From Actinomycetes bacterium (GTDB taxonomy: Bacteria; Actinomycetota; Actinomycetes; Propionibacteriales; Propionibacteriaceae): DNA of 44,791 bases. The position numbers and the translations under genes are program-made. Shown in pieces: positions 15,958 to 24,470 of the stretch; positions within the stretch are counted from its first letter, which is position 1, and every line of letters begins with the position of its first letter. The notes under the pieces are model-generated. The model saw only the letters and a list, made by a program, of their open reading frames with translations, was not told the origin of the DNA and searched no databases. The stretch covers positions 1 through 44,791 of the forward strand of contig JAEXCA010000053.1 of NCBI GenBank assembly GCA_023393755.1, read 5' to 3'.

Positions 15958-17283
15958 CTAGCTTAGGCCCATCTCCGACTTCAGTTCGGTGACGAACTGC
16001 TCGGCGGCTGCGGCGGGCTCGAGCTGGCCCAGCAGCACCTGGTCGGAGGCCCGGCGCTGGATGGTCTCGGACTGGCCACCGCCCGGCAGCGGCACCGAAC
16101 CACCCGGCTTCACCTCGGCCTCGATCTTGCCCATGAACTCGACGACCTTGACGTTGGCGCCCTCGAGGTTCGGGGTGATCGCCTCGCGGACCTTCAGGTT
16201 CACCGGGACGCCCCGCTCGGTGCCCAGGATGGCGCCGGCCTCGGGATCGTTGATCAGGAAGTTGATGAACTTCGCGACTTCCTCCGGATGTTCGGTCTTG
16301 GCGCCGGCCGAGAGGTACATCGAGGACTTGAACCACAGCTGGGCATCAGCGGCGGAACCGGTCTGGGTCGGCGGACGGAGCAGGGTCAGCTCGTTGCCGG
16401 CCGCGCTCTGCACGGCGTTGACCTGGTTGGACCACTGGAAGCCGATGCCGATCCGGTTGGTACCGAGGAAGGCCTGGTCGAGCGCGGTGCCCTGGTTCTC
16501 GATCGTGGCGGTCGCGCCGGCGGTGCCCTTGTCGGTCAGGTTCTTCCAGTACTCGAACCACGGGGTGATCGTGCCGGCGTCGAAGCCGATGCCCTCGGGG
16601 GTGAACTGCTGCGCGCCGGACTGACGGATCCAGATCTTGCTCGCGCCGTCGACGCCGATCAGGTTCTCCACGCCGTAGTACTCACCGGCACCCTTGGACT
16701 GCAGTTCGGTGGCCAGAGCCGCCAGATCGTCCCAGGTCCATGTGGTGTCGTCCGGCAGGGCCACGCCGGCCTTCTCGAAGATGCTGTTGTTGGCCAGGAA
16801 GACCGGGGAGTTGACCGCCCAGGTGGCGGCGTAGAGCGTCCCGTTGAACTCACCGGCCTCCTTGGTGCCGGAGGCCCACTCGCTGGTGTCGACACCGAGC
16901 GAGGCCAGGTCGGCGAGCGCGCCCTTGTCGCCGTACTCGGCCAGGTACTTCTCGTCCATCTGGATGATGTCGGGAGCGTCACCGCCGGCGACCTGGGTGG
17001 AGAGCAACTGCCAGTAGCTGGCGAAGTCGCTGGTCTGCACCTCGACCTTCACGTTGGGGTTCTTGGATGTGTAGAGGTCGATGACCTTGTTGGTCAGCTC
17101 GTTGCGAGCGTCATTGCCCCACCACAGGAAGCGAAGGGTGACCTGCTCGGAGCCGGTGCCACCGGTCCCGCCGGTCTGGGCTCCGCTCGGAGCCGGCGAC
17201 CCGCCTCCACAACCAGTCAGCGCCAGGCTGGCGGCCACCAGGCCGGCCACGCCCGCAAGCAGGCGACGTGCCTTACCTTGCAT
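15958..17283 (-). CDS. carbohydrate ABC transporter substrate-binding lipoprotein (CUT1)
   Basis: A 441-residue extracellular sugar-binding protein. The signal peptide carries arginines at 6-7, a hydrophobic core and the lipobox 'LALTGC' with Cys25, followed by a Gly/Ser/Thr-rich linker. The body shows the family pattern 'VTLRFLWWGNDARNELTNKV', 'VEVQTSDFASYWQLLSTQVA', 'GDAPDIIQMD' and a C-terminal 'PEEVAKFINFLINDPEAG'. ATG 17283 is preceded by AAGGAG. First gene of the importer operon. The two LacI-type operators upstream imply induction by the transported sugar or a product of it. The ligand cannot be told from sequence. Confidence 0.95.
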   Translation of the reverse strand: MQGKARRLLAGVAGLVAASLALTGCGGGSPAPSGAQTGGTGGTGSEQVTLRFLWWGNDARNELTNKVIDLYTSKNPNVKVEVQTSDFASYWQLLSTQVAGGDAPDIIQMDEKYLAEYGDKGALADLASLGVDTSEWASGTKEAGEFNGTLYAATWAVNSPVFLANNSIFEKAGVALPDDTTWTWDDLAALATELQSKGAGEYYGVENLIGVDGASKIWIRQSGAQQFTPEGIGFDAGTITPWFEYWKNLTDKGTAGATATIENQGTALDQAFLGTNRIGIGFQWSNQVNAVQSAAGNELTLLRPPTQTGSAADAQLWFKSSMYLSAGAKTEHPEEVAKFINFLINDPEAGAILGTERGVPVNLKVREAITPNLEGANVKVVEFMGKIEAEVKPGGSVPLPGGGQSETIQRRASDQVLLGQLEPAAAAEQFVTELKSEMGLS

Positions 17284-17450
17284 GGATTTCTCCTTCTTTG
17301 TTGTGCCTCTGGGTGAGGCGGTTCGAGGCGGCGGGACGGTCCCGGAGGGGACGTTCGGCGACGCCGGCTGTGGCCGTCGCGTCAAGATCCTCATATCGCG
17401 CTCCCTTGCGTGTCCGGATCCGGTGCCCCGGTTCCTGATCTCCCGCCTCC

Positions 17451-17464
17451 GGTAAGCGCTTCCC
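17451..17464. promoter_or_regulatory. LacI-type operator, copy 3
   Basis: GGTAAGCGCTTCCC with central AAGCGCTT. It lies about 170 bases upstream of the binding-protein start codon and matches the other three sites at most positions. Confidence 0.75.
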
Positions 17465-17540
17465 CAACGATGTGCGTTTCATCTCTGATCTGGCGACGAT
17501 GGGGGTCTGCGCTGTACCGGCAATCGCCAAGGTAGCACAT

Positions 17541-17557
17541 TGGGAATGCGCTTGCCA
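17541..17557. promoter_or_regulatory. LacI-type operator, copy 4
   Basis: Read on the minus strand, the site is TGGCAAGCGCATTCCCA. It aligns with copy 3 (GGYAAGCGCWTYCC) without gaps. Two operators about 90 bases apart could allow looping by a tetrameric or paired repressor. Confidence 0.7.
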
Positions 17558-17656
17558 GCATGGGGATGGCAACCCGTGCCCCGGTGTTGCCATCTTCGTC
17601 CGACGTCCGCGATTACCCGTTTGACTAGGAGATACGCTACTTTCGGGGACGACGGC

Positions 17657-17674
17657 GGCCGGTGGGACCCGGCC
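17657..17674. terminator. hairpin downstream of the DMT transporter gene
   Basis: GGCCGG (17657-17662) and CCGGCC (17669-17674) form a GC-rich stem with a six-base loop, 39 bases past the DMT gene stop. There is no T-run. It may mark the end of that transcript. Confidence 0.4.
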
Positions 17675-17712
17675 TGCATGCCGACATCGAGACGTAATCG
17701 TGACCTTTGTCC

Positions 17713-18579
17713 TCAACCGAGCATGACCAGCGTGCCGGCGACGATCGCGGCCAGTCCGATCCACTCGCGGCGGCTCAACCGCTCGCGATAGACGGCGACG
17801 GCGAACCCCACCGTGACCAGGATGCTCAGCCGGTCGATCGGGGCCACCAGGCTGGCCGGCCCCTCCTGCATGGCGCGCCAGTAGCACAGCCAGGAGGCGC
17901 CGGTGGCGATGCCGGAGGCGGCGATGAACCACAGCTCCCGCCGCGGTACCTGCCGCAGCTGATACTGCTCGCCGGTGACGAACACCACCACCCAGGCCAT
18001 CACCAGCAAGACCACGGTGCGGATGGCGGTGCCGAGGTTCGATTCCACCTCGCCGATGCCGACCTTGCCGAGGATCGCGGTGAGCGCGGCGAAGAACGCC
18101 GACCCGATGGCGTACCACAGCCAGCGCCGGCCCGTCCCGGCGGACTCCTTCCAGGTCGACCGGTCGACCATCGCGTAGGTGCCGAGCGTGATCAGCACGA
18201 TCCCGGTCAGCCGCGGCACCAGGTGGTCGGTCTCCCCCAGCAGCACCATCGCGAACAGGACGGTGAGCACCACGCTCGACTTGTCGACCGCCGCCACCCG
18301 GCTCACCGGCCCCAGCTGCAGCGCCCTGAAGTAGCACAGCCAGGAGGCGCCGGTGGAGACTCCGGAGAGCCCGAGGAAGACCAGGGAGGTGGGATCGAGC
18401 TGACCGAGGGTGTGCTGGGAGCCGACCAGGAACACCATCGCCACCGCACCGATCAGCACCACGATCGTGCGCAGCGCCGTGGCCAGATGGGACGGGGTGT
18501 GCGCCACGCCGGCCTTCGCCAGGATCGCGGTCAGGCCGGCGAACAGCGCCGACCCCGCGGCGAAGGCGATCCACGTCAC
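17713..18579 (-). CDS. EamA/DMT-superfamily transporter
   Basis: A 288-residue membrane protein with about ten helices in two EamA repeats (residues ~1-140 and ~150-288). The repeats are strikingly alike: 'ALFAGLTAILAKAGV' and 'AFFAALTAILGKVGI', then 'STGASWLCYFRALQLGP' and 'ATGASWLCYWRAMQEGP'. This internal duplication is the hallmark of the drug/metabolite transporter superfamily, which moves small metabolites by proton coupling or exchange. The substrate is unknown. It is transcribed toward the sugar-operon promoter region and is divergent from the hydrolase gene, with about 97 bases between them. Confidence 0.92.
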   Translation of the reverse strand: MTWIAFAAGSALFAGLTAILAKAGVAHTPSHLATALRTIVVLIGAVAMVFLVGSQHTLGQLDPTSLVFLGLSGVSTGASWLCYFRALQLGPVSRVAAVDKSSVVLTVLFAMVLLGETDHLVPRLTGIVLITLGTYAMVDRSTWKESAGTGRRWLWYAIGSAFFAALTAILGKVGIGEVESNLGTAIRTVVLLVMAWVVVFVTGEQYQLRQVPRRELWFIAASGIATGASWLCYWRAMQEGPASLVAPIDRLSILVTVGFAVAVYRERLSRREWIGLAAIVAGTLVMLG

Positions 18580-18676
18580 AGCCCGGCGCTCCCGATCACA
18601 GGCCTGAGACTACGCCGGGCCGGCGTCCCCGCCGCGCCCCACGCCGACCCCGTCCGATCGCCGCTAGCTTGTCACC

Positions 18677-19669
18677 ATGCGCCACTTCACCGAACAGCTC
18701 TCCCCCACCGGACGGCTGACCTGCTACCTGCAGGACGCCAGCGACGAACTCTCGAATGCCCGGGTGCGGCCCGCCGTCCTGGTGCTGCCCGGCGGCGGCT
18801 ACTCGTTCTGTTCCGACCGGGAGGCAGAGCCGATCGCGCTGGCCTACCTGGCCGAGGGCTTCAACGCCTTCGTGCTGCGCTACGCCACGGGGCCTGACGC
18901 GCCATGGGCGACGTCCTTCGCCGACGGGCGGGCCGGATTGGCCTGGCTGCGGCAGCACGCCGCGGAGCTGGACATCGACCCGGCCAGGATCGCGGCGGTC
19001 GGCTTCTCGGCCGGCGGCCACCTGGCGGCCAGCCTCGGCACCGCGGGCGACGACCGTCCAGATGCTCTGGTACTGGGCTATCCGGTGACCCTGGGCGAGT
19101 TCGGGCCGCTGATCGGCAAGGAGATCCTCGACGTGGTCGGCGCGGTCACCGACGACACCCCGCCCACCTTTCTGTTCAGCACCTACCCGGATTCGCTGGT
19201 GCCGATCCGCAACAGCCTGGAGTTGCTCGCCGCGCTGGCCGAGCACGATGTGCCGTTCGAGTCCCACATCTACCTGCTCGGCGCCCACGGTCTGAGCCTG
19301 GCCAAGCCGCTGACCGCCAACGGTGGCGCCTGGGGCGTTGACCCAGTCGTGGCGCAATGGTTGCCGGACAGCGTCCGGTTCCTCCAGCGGGTGTTCGGCG
19401 ACTTCGCGGTGGACGGCCCACCCTCCAGCTTCGCCGACCTGCGGCAGCGCACGAGATTCGGGCTGGAGATGCCGATCAAGCGGCTGCTGGCCGACGAGCG
19501 CGCCACCGCCGTGATCGACGCCCACCTGCCCGGCGCCACCCACCGCTTCCGGGAGAACCTGGCCGCCCGGGGATTCTCGCTGCGCGAGGCCCTCGAACGT
19601 TCCCAGCTACCTGCGCATCCAGACCTGCTCGCCCGGCTGGAGGAAGACCTGTCGCAGCTGAACGACTGA
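18677..19669 (+). CDS. alpha/beta hydrolase, carbohydrate esterase-like
   Basis: A 330-residue serine hydrolase. 'VLVLPGGGYSF' forms the oxyanion loop and 'VGFSAGGHLAASLG' (about residues 114-127) the nucleophile elbow with Ser117. 'STYPDSLVPIRNS' holds the likely acid Asp and 'LLGAHGLSLA' the catalytic His, giving a full triad. The core resembles the acetyl-xylan esterase/BD-FAE-like family. After the catalytic histidine there is an extra C-terminal part of about 110 residues, including charged helices, beyond the family's usual end. No signal peptide, so it acts in the cytoplasm. The neighbouring sugar operon suggests deacylation of imported oligosaccharides (inference). Confidence 0.88.
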   Translation: MRHFTEQLSPTGRLTCYLQDASDELSNARVRPAVLVLPGGGYSFCSDREAEPIALAYLAEGFNAFVLRYATGPDAPWATSFADGRAGLAWLRQHAAELDIDPARIAAVGFSAGGHLAASLGTAGDDRPDALVLGYPVTLGEFGPLIGKEILDVVGAVTDDTPPTFLFSTYPDSLVPIRNSLELLAALAEHDVPFESHIYLLGAHGLSLAKPLTANGGAWGVDPVVAQWLPDSVRFLQRVFGDFAVDGPPSSFADLRQRTRFGLEMPIKRLLADERATAVIDAHLPGATHRFRENLAARGFSLREALERSQLPAHPDLLARLEEDLSQLND

Positions 19670-19943
19670 CCACAGCGCGGCGCGTCGTCGCACGGGCTGC
19701 TGGCAAGGTGCGATGGCAGCCTCAATACTCTGCGCTCCCACCGGAACCGTCGAGAACCATTGACGTTGTCAGACAACGAGACTCGACGAACTGGCCAGTA
19801 CTCCGCGTCCAGCAATCGACGGTCGCGCCACCTTGCTGCTTCTTCCGTTTCGCGATCATCTTTCGTGAGTCTCGTCGTCTTCTGGACGCGGCAACCAGGC
19901 GTTGCTATGGTGAAATATCACCCCCCAAAGATGTGGAGACACC
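19670..19943. other. spacer upstream of the secreted I36-like protein
   Basis: I see no gene. Base composition drops below that of the sugar region. A small inverted repeat, GGTGA-AATA-TCACC (19909-19922), lies just ahead of the ribosome site (GGAGA, 19935-19939) of the secreted protein gene and could be a regulator site or part of the promoter. Confidence 0.4.
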
Positions 19944-20345
19944 ACGGCACACCGTCGTCTACGTGCAATCTCGATGCTGGCGGCGTTCACCGTCGCGGCG
20001 ATTGCTTTCCCTGCACAACCCGCACAGGCCGCGGTCTCTGACTGCTACGGCAGCGGGGCATGGGCATGCGCTTGGGATGGAACGAGCTACACCTCGACAC
20101 TCTGGAAGATCTCTGGCGGCACTGCCGGCCCGGGGCCTGATTTCAACTGTCAACTGCAGGACTTGGGCTCTGCTCGGAACAACAAGTTCTCGTCTTATCG
20201 GAATAACACGTTCACGGGTCAAACCATGTGGACGAAGAAGTTGTTCACAGGTTCGAAGCAGAGCTTCAGCGGCGACAGCAACTACTCGACGCTGACCTAC
20301 AACAACGACTACGAGAGTTGGAAGGGTCACTGCAACCCGCTCTGA
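19944..20345 (+). CDS. secreted peptidase-inhibitor I36/crystallin-like small protein
   Basis: The mature protein is about 105 residues and is predicted to be exported by a Sec signal peptide ending 'PAQPAQA'. It has four cysteines (near the N-terminus 'DCYG', 'WACAW', then 'NCQL' and 'GHCN'), enough for two disulfides, and a pattern 'CAWDGTSYTSTLWKI ... NNKFSSYRNN' like the I36 (SMPI) and beta/gamma-crystallin-type fold. The first in-frame ATG (19974) would give a signal peptide with no positive charge and no ribosome site. ACG at 19944 follows GGAGA at four bases and adds 'AHRRLRAIS', a proper basic n-region, so I used it. It may be an ACG start or a mutated ATG. The exporter genes follow downstream. 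Confidence 0.7.
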   Translation, partial: TAHRRLRAISMLAAFTVAAIAFPAQPAQAAVSDCYGSGAWACAWDGTSYTSTLWKISGGTAGPGPDFNCQLQDLGSARNNKFSSYRNNTFTGQTMWTKKLFTGSKQSFSGDSNYSTLTYNNDYESWKGHCNPL

Positions 20346-20542
20346 CGGAGCCGACGAGTTGGAACTCCGGCCGCATGACGTTCATTTGAGCGCCCGCTTC
20401 TCCGAGCACGCTGGAGCGCCATCCATGTTGGCATGCTGCTTCGACTTGGGTCGGGCGGTGCTGTTCACGAGTGGTTTGCTCGCTCATCGAGATTTCCAAG
20501 GTATCGATCGCCTTTCCAGGTGCGCGACATACAGTTCTACTT

Positions 20543-21478
20543 ATGGGAGCTAGTGGTTCGGTGCATTCCACTGTTGGCGAGTCCTACCCCCGGCCGCCGG
20601 CTCGTCACAGACTAGCGATAGGTTTCGTCGCTGTGGCGGCGCTATTGAGCGCGACCGGCTGTGTTGCGACTCCTGGGACATCGGAGGCTTCGACCGCTAC
20701 CCCTACGGTCACGGCGCTGACTGGCGCGCTGTTGGACTGGGACGCCGCCACGATCACGTTGCCGCTGGACATGTTCGGGATGACTCCTGCCGAGCTGCGG
20801 ACTGTCAGAGCTGCGTGGAGCGTCGAGTTTGCGCGTTGTGTCACGGATAGCGAGAAGGTCAGTCAGGCTGTGACCGGGGAGGCGGCTCGAGTCTTGGGCC
20901 CGTTCACGCCGGACCCCGATGCCGCTCATTGGCTGTACGGCTTCTGGAATGCGACGTTCATCGCTGCTCACGGCTGGAGACCGTTTCCAGAGGAGGAGAC
21001 AGACCCCACGCTTGTCCAAGCGGACCGCAGGACGATGGAGCGTTGCTCGGCTGCAGACACGGTGGCGGCGCTGCACGGGATCTCGACCAGCATCGGGGAC
21101 GACGGGCCGTCGAAAGCCCTTGCGCTGGCGGCCGCCGATAGTCGGACCCGCACTGTAGCCACCGATGAATACCGCGAGTTGATGGACAACTTGGAGGCCT
21201 GCATTGTGAAGGCCGGTTATCGGGTTGACCGCGATCCCGAGGGTGTTCTGATCGACTTCGACTCCGACGCCTCGGAGGAGGAGTTGCTGGTTGGGATGGT
21301 CGCAAGCGCAAAGTGCAACGACGAACTGAACATCACCCAGCAGGCGGCCGATCTAGAAGCGGCGCTGCAGCAGGCGTACATCGAGGAGAACCGGGCCGAA
21401 CTGCTGGCGGTCAAGACGGCCGCCGATCAGCGGGTCGCCGCCGCGCGTGAAGTGCTGCGTAGCGTCGGTGTGGGATGA
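20543..21478 (+). CDS. hypothetical lipoprotein, first gene of the exporter unit
   Basis: About 311 residues. After a basic stretch, the hydrophobic segment 'LAIGFVAVAALLSATGC' ends in a plausible lipobox with Cys40, followed by a Thr/Ser/Ala-rich linker. The rest is helical and acidic, with scattered single cysteines ('ARCVTDSEK', 'ERCSAAD', 'EACIVKAGY', 'AKCNDEL') that could form disulfides outside the cell. The C-terminal 60 residues look like a coiled coil. I do not recognise a named family. The start is uncertain: ATG 20543 has no ribosome site. Its stop overlaps the adaptor gene start (ATGA), so it belongs to the exporter. Confidence 0.75.
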   Translation: MGASGSVHSTVGESYPRPPARHRLAIGFVAVAALLSATGCVATPGTSEASTATPTVTALTGALLDWDAATITLPLDMFGMTPAELRTVRAAWSVEFARCVTDSEKVSQAVTGEAARVLGPFTPDPDAAHWLYGFWNATFIAAHGWRPFPEEETDPTLVQADRRTMERCSAADTVAALHGISTSIGDDGPSKALALAAADSRTRTVATDEYRELMDNLEACIVKAGYRVDRDPEGVLIDFDSDASEEELLVGMVASAKCNDELNITQQAADLEAALQQAYIEENRAELLAVKTAADQRVAAAREVLRSVGVG

Positions 21479-22554
21479 AGCGTCCCTCGGCACGACAACT
21501 AGGTGCACTGATGGTCGCGGCGGCTGTCGGCTGTCTTGTCGGCGCATTGTTCACGGCCTGGTTGCTGCCGGATGTTGATGACAGTGCGATCCGTCACGCG
21601 ACGGAGTCGTTGCGTGTTACGAGTGCGGTTGAGATGCGCTCTCCAAATGCCATGGCGCCCTTGCAGGCAGTCGTCACTCCGCCTCAAACCGAGACCGTCG
21701 TGCCGCGTGAGGACGGTTCGTTGTCGATCGTCACTGCCCGTCCACCCAAGGCGGGCCAGACAATCCGCGCTGGCGATGTTGTAGCCGAAGTGTCGGGCCG
21801 ACCCCTGCTGGCCTTCCCTACGTCTGTTCCGCTCTACCGGGATCTATCGGTTGGGGACCAAGGAAACGACGTCAGACAACTCGAAGAGATCCTTGCCGGT
21901 CGCGAACTGCTGGGCGAACGGCCCGATCGCCGTGCCACCGACGCCACCCGTCAGGCGGTAGACCGCCTTCTGACCCAAGCTGGCTACGCCGGGCGTTCAG
22001 CAGACTCTGTCCTGCTGCTAGCGGATACGGTGATCGTCCCCGACGGTGCCAAAGTCACGGCCGCAGCAGCGGTCGGCGACCGGCTGGACGGCGAGCATCC
22101 GCTGGTGACCGTGGAAACTCAAGGGCCGACCATCACTGCCCGCGCTGACGTGCTTTCAGCGGCGTTCTTGGAACCTGGCACGTCGGTCACCGTGACCACC
22201 AGTCAAGGCACTGCGATGCAGGCACAGGTGACCAGCAAGTCGGCCTTCCACGAGGCTACGACCGATCAGCCGGCTGGGTACGATGTGGTGATCGCACCAC
22301 CCGAAGGGCTTGAACTGACCGTTGGCGGGGTTGTGATGGTGACGGTCGCGGCAAGCGGAGAACCTCAACCAGCGGTGCCCCTCTCCGCACTGCGCCAGGA
22401 GGGAGGCACGACTTACGTGCTGACGGTGGCCGACGCCGGCCAGACCACGCAACCCAACCGTGTAGACGTCGTCATCACCAGCCAAGCCGATGGTTTCGCA
22501 ATTCTCCGAGACGGTTCCCTCACCCAGGGAACTCTGGTCGTCCTGCGCACGTGA
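21475..22554 (+). CDS. periplasmic-adaptor-like protein with peptidoglycan-binding domain
   Basis: A 359-residue protein anchored by an N-terminal membrane helix (about residues 9-30). The middle part contains a peptidoglycan_binding_1-like module ('DLSVGDQGNDVRQLEEIL' about residues 120-137 to 'YAGRSADSV'), flanked by lipoyl/beta-barrel sections typical of HlyD/MacA-type adaptors ('VVTPPQTETVVP', 'KAGQTIRAGDVVAEVSGRPL', 'AVPLSALRQEGGTTYVLTV'). In Gram-positive bacteria such adaptors link a MacB-type ATPase to the cell wall. It overlaps the lipoprotein gene and the exporter gene by four bases each. It probably couples the exporter to the wall. Confidence 0.88.
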   Translation: MKRPSARQLGALMVAAAVGCLVGALFTAWLLPDVDDSAIRHATESLRVTSAVEMRSPNAMAPLQAVVTPPQTETVVPREDGSLSIVTARPPKAGQTIRAGDVVAEVSGRPLLAFPTSVPLYRDLSVGDQGNDVRQLEEILAGRELLGERPDRRATDATRQAVDRLLTQAGYAGRSADSVLLLADTVIVPDGAKVTAAAAVGDRLDGEHPLVTVETQGPTITARADVLSAAFLEPGTSVTVTTSQGTAMQAQVTSKSAFHEATTDQPAGYDVVIAPPEGLELTVGGVVMVTVAASGEPQPAVPLSALRQEGGTTYVLTVADAGQTTQPNRVDVVITSQADGFAILRDGSLTQGTLVVLRT

Positions 22555-24470
22555 CAGCCCCGATCATCCTCGCCAGGCACCTTGCCAAGGCGATACCGGG
22601 GGAACCGGACAACCACGCACTGACAGATGCTCGATTCTCCATCTGGCCGGGCGAGTTTGTTGCGATCGTCGGGCCGTCCGGTTCCGGCAAGACCACGCTG
22701 CTGTCGATTCTCGGCCTCCTCGCCCGATCAGACTCCGGCGATTACCTCCTCGCAGGCCAAGACGTCGCGGACCTAGTCGAGGCTGATCTTGACCACCTGC
22801 GGGCCACTCAGGTCGGCTTCGTCTTCCAGAACTCCTTCGTCATCGGCGAGGACACCGTGTTCGGCAACGTGGCCCTGCCGTTGCGCACCCAAGGCCTGCC
22901 GTCGTCCGACACGGAGCCGCGCGTGATGTCTGCGCTGAGCTTGGTGGGCCTGTCCGATCTCAGAGACCGGCCCGCTGGCGAACTCTCAGGCGGGGAGAAG
23001 CAACGGGTGGCAGTCGCCCGCGCCCTGGTCACCAACCCCAAGGTGCTGCTCGCCGACGAGCCCACGGGAGCACTGGACCAAGCCAACTCCGAGCGCCTGA
23101 TCGAACTTCTCGCCAAGATCAGCGACAACGGGACGACGGTCGTTGTCGTCACCCACGACCCGCTCGTGGCTGCCGCCGCGGACCGGCAGCTCCCACTCCG
23201 CGACGGACGTGTCGACTCCGGACACACAGCGACCTACCTGGTGCCGGAGGCACCCGAACCCGCGGGCCAACCAGCGGCTGGAGCAACTAGGCAACGACTT
23301 CGGTCCGCCGCGGAGTCAGCCTGGTCAGCGGTGGTGTCCCGCCCCACGCGATCTCTGTGGGTCGTGCTCGCCTATGCACTTGGCGTGGCTGCCCTCGTGG
23401 GGGCGCTCGGACTCACTAACTCTGCCCGCGGAACCGTTGTCGCACGGCTCACAGCAGCAGGCAGCGACTTGGTGCGAGTATTCCCGCCTGGCGACGAGAA
23501 CACCTCTAGTTACAGCCCGGCCTCACCAAGCGGACCACTGCAGAGGCTACAAGGGCTAGCTGGGGTTGCAGATGTCGCGCCCGTTCGTACCTACCCGAGC
23601 GCAACGAACACCGTCAGTCGTCTCACTGGTGACAACTCGGGTCGTTTCAGCGGTCGGATCTATGTGACGACATCGACCTACCTTCGCATGCACTACCTGC
23701 AGCTGATGTCAGGCGATTCCTGGCTGCTGGACAACCCGTGGGACGTTCCGGTGGCGGTGCTTGGGAGTTCGGCGGCCAAAGCCCTGTCCGTGGCGGGCGC
23801 CGAACCGGGGGTGGTGGTCCACGTTAACGGGCACCCAATCACAGTTACCGCCATCCTGGCGACAATCGGTGACGCCGTCTTTGACGACGCCGTGTTCCTA
23901 TCCGCCGGTGCCGCCTCCTTCCTTGGATCGAGTTCAGAGCAGATGTTTGAAGTACGGACCGAGGCCGGGTACGCCGAACCGGTCGCAGCTGCGATCCCTG
24001 CCCTGCTCGCGCCGGCCAGCCCGGGCCGCTACACCGTGACCTCGGTGGCCCAGCTCCGTTCCTTGCAGTCGGCCATTTCCTCCGATCTCACCCGGCTCCT
24101 TCAGGTTCTGGGAGTGGTCATCGTCCTGCTGTCGACGACAACGGCTGCCATCTCTCTGCTGTTGTCAGTCCGAACCCGCACCCCCCAAATCGCCCTCCGG
24201 CGAACGGTGGGTGCCAGCCGGACCGCCATCTGGCTCCAGTTCACGCTTGAAGGCGTGTTGGTCGGGCTCTTGGGCGGCGCCTTTGGCACCGCTGTCGGCG
24301 TGGCCGTCGCGGTCGGGGTCGCCGCCGCCAACGGCGAAGCAGCCAGCCTGGGGGTCTCCGTGGTGGCGCTCGGTATGGGGGTCAGCCTGCTCGCCGGCAT
24401 CGTGTCATCGGCCTACCCAGCGCTTCACGCGGCACGCCAAGACCCGGCCGCGATCCTCCGCCAGGTGTGA
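22551..24470 (+). CDS. MacB-like ABC exporter, fused ATPase and FtsX-type permease
   Basis: A 639-residue protein. Residues 1-230 are a LolD/MacB-class ATPase: Walker A 'GPSGSGKTT' (about 43-51), signature 'LSGGEKQR', Walker B 'VLLADEPTGALD', H-loop 'VVTHD'. Residues ~270-639 are an FtsX-type permease, with one helix near 270-290, a large extracellular domain, and three helices near 520-630 ending in 'ALHAARQDPAAILRQV'. This is the domain order of MacB. MacB-type proteins move peptides, toxins or lipoprotein-like substrates by mechanotransmission. GTG 22551 overlaps the adaptor stop. With the adaptor and lipoprotein it forms a three-part exporter; the secreted protein at 19944 is a candidate partner. 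Confidence 0.93.
   Translation: MTAPIILARHLAKAIPGEPDNHALTDARFSIWPGEFVAIVGPSGSGKTTLLSILGLLARSDSGDYLLAGQDVADLVEADLDHLRATQVGFVFQNSFVIGEDTVFGNVALPLRTQGLPSSDTEPRVMSALSLVGLSDLRDRPAGELSGGEKQRVAVARALVTNPKVLLADEPTGALDQANSERLIELLAKISDNGTTVVVVTHDPLVAAAADRQLPLRDGRVDSGHTATYLVPEAPEPAGQPAAGATRQRLRSAAESAWSAVVSRPTRSLWVVLAYALGVAALVGALGLTNSARGTVVARLTAAGSDLVRVFPPGDENTSSYSPASPSGPLQRLQGLAGVADVAPVRTYPSATNTVSRLTGDNSGRFSGRIYVTTSTYLRMHYLQLMSGDSWLLDNPWDVPVAVLGSSAAKALSVAGAEPGVVVHVNGHPITVTAILATIGDAVFDDAVFLSAGAASFLGSSSEQMFEVRTEAGYAEPVAAAIPALLAPASPGRYTVTSVAQLRSLQSAISSDLTRLLQVLGVVIVLLSTTTAAISLLLSVRTRTPQIALRRTVGASRTAIWLQFTLEGVLVGLLGGAFGTAVGVAVAVGVAAANGEAASLGVSVVALGMGVSLLAGIVSSAYPALHAARQDPAAILRQV

Larger units (their letters stand above)
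17284..17712. other. promoter region of the sugar operon
   Basis: No gene is supported. The stretch carries two LacI-type operators (listed), a perfect 9-bp inverted repeat GATGGCAAC/GTTGCCATC (17565-17573 and 17586-17594, loop 12 bases) and a GC-rich hairpin near the DMT gene. On the minus strand TACCTT near 17534-17529 is a possible -10, with the operator at 17541-17557 falling at its -35. The region ends in AAGGAG before the binding-protein gene. Confidence 0.6.

Noticed and set aside
16288..17316. A plus-strand frame of 342 codons across the sugar-binding protein gene.
   Set aside because: Antisense to a clear lipoprotein with signal peptide, lipobox and ribosome site.
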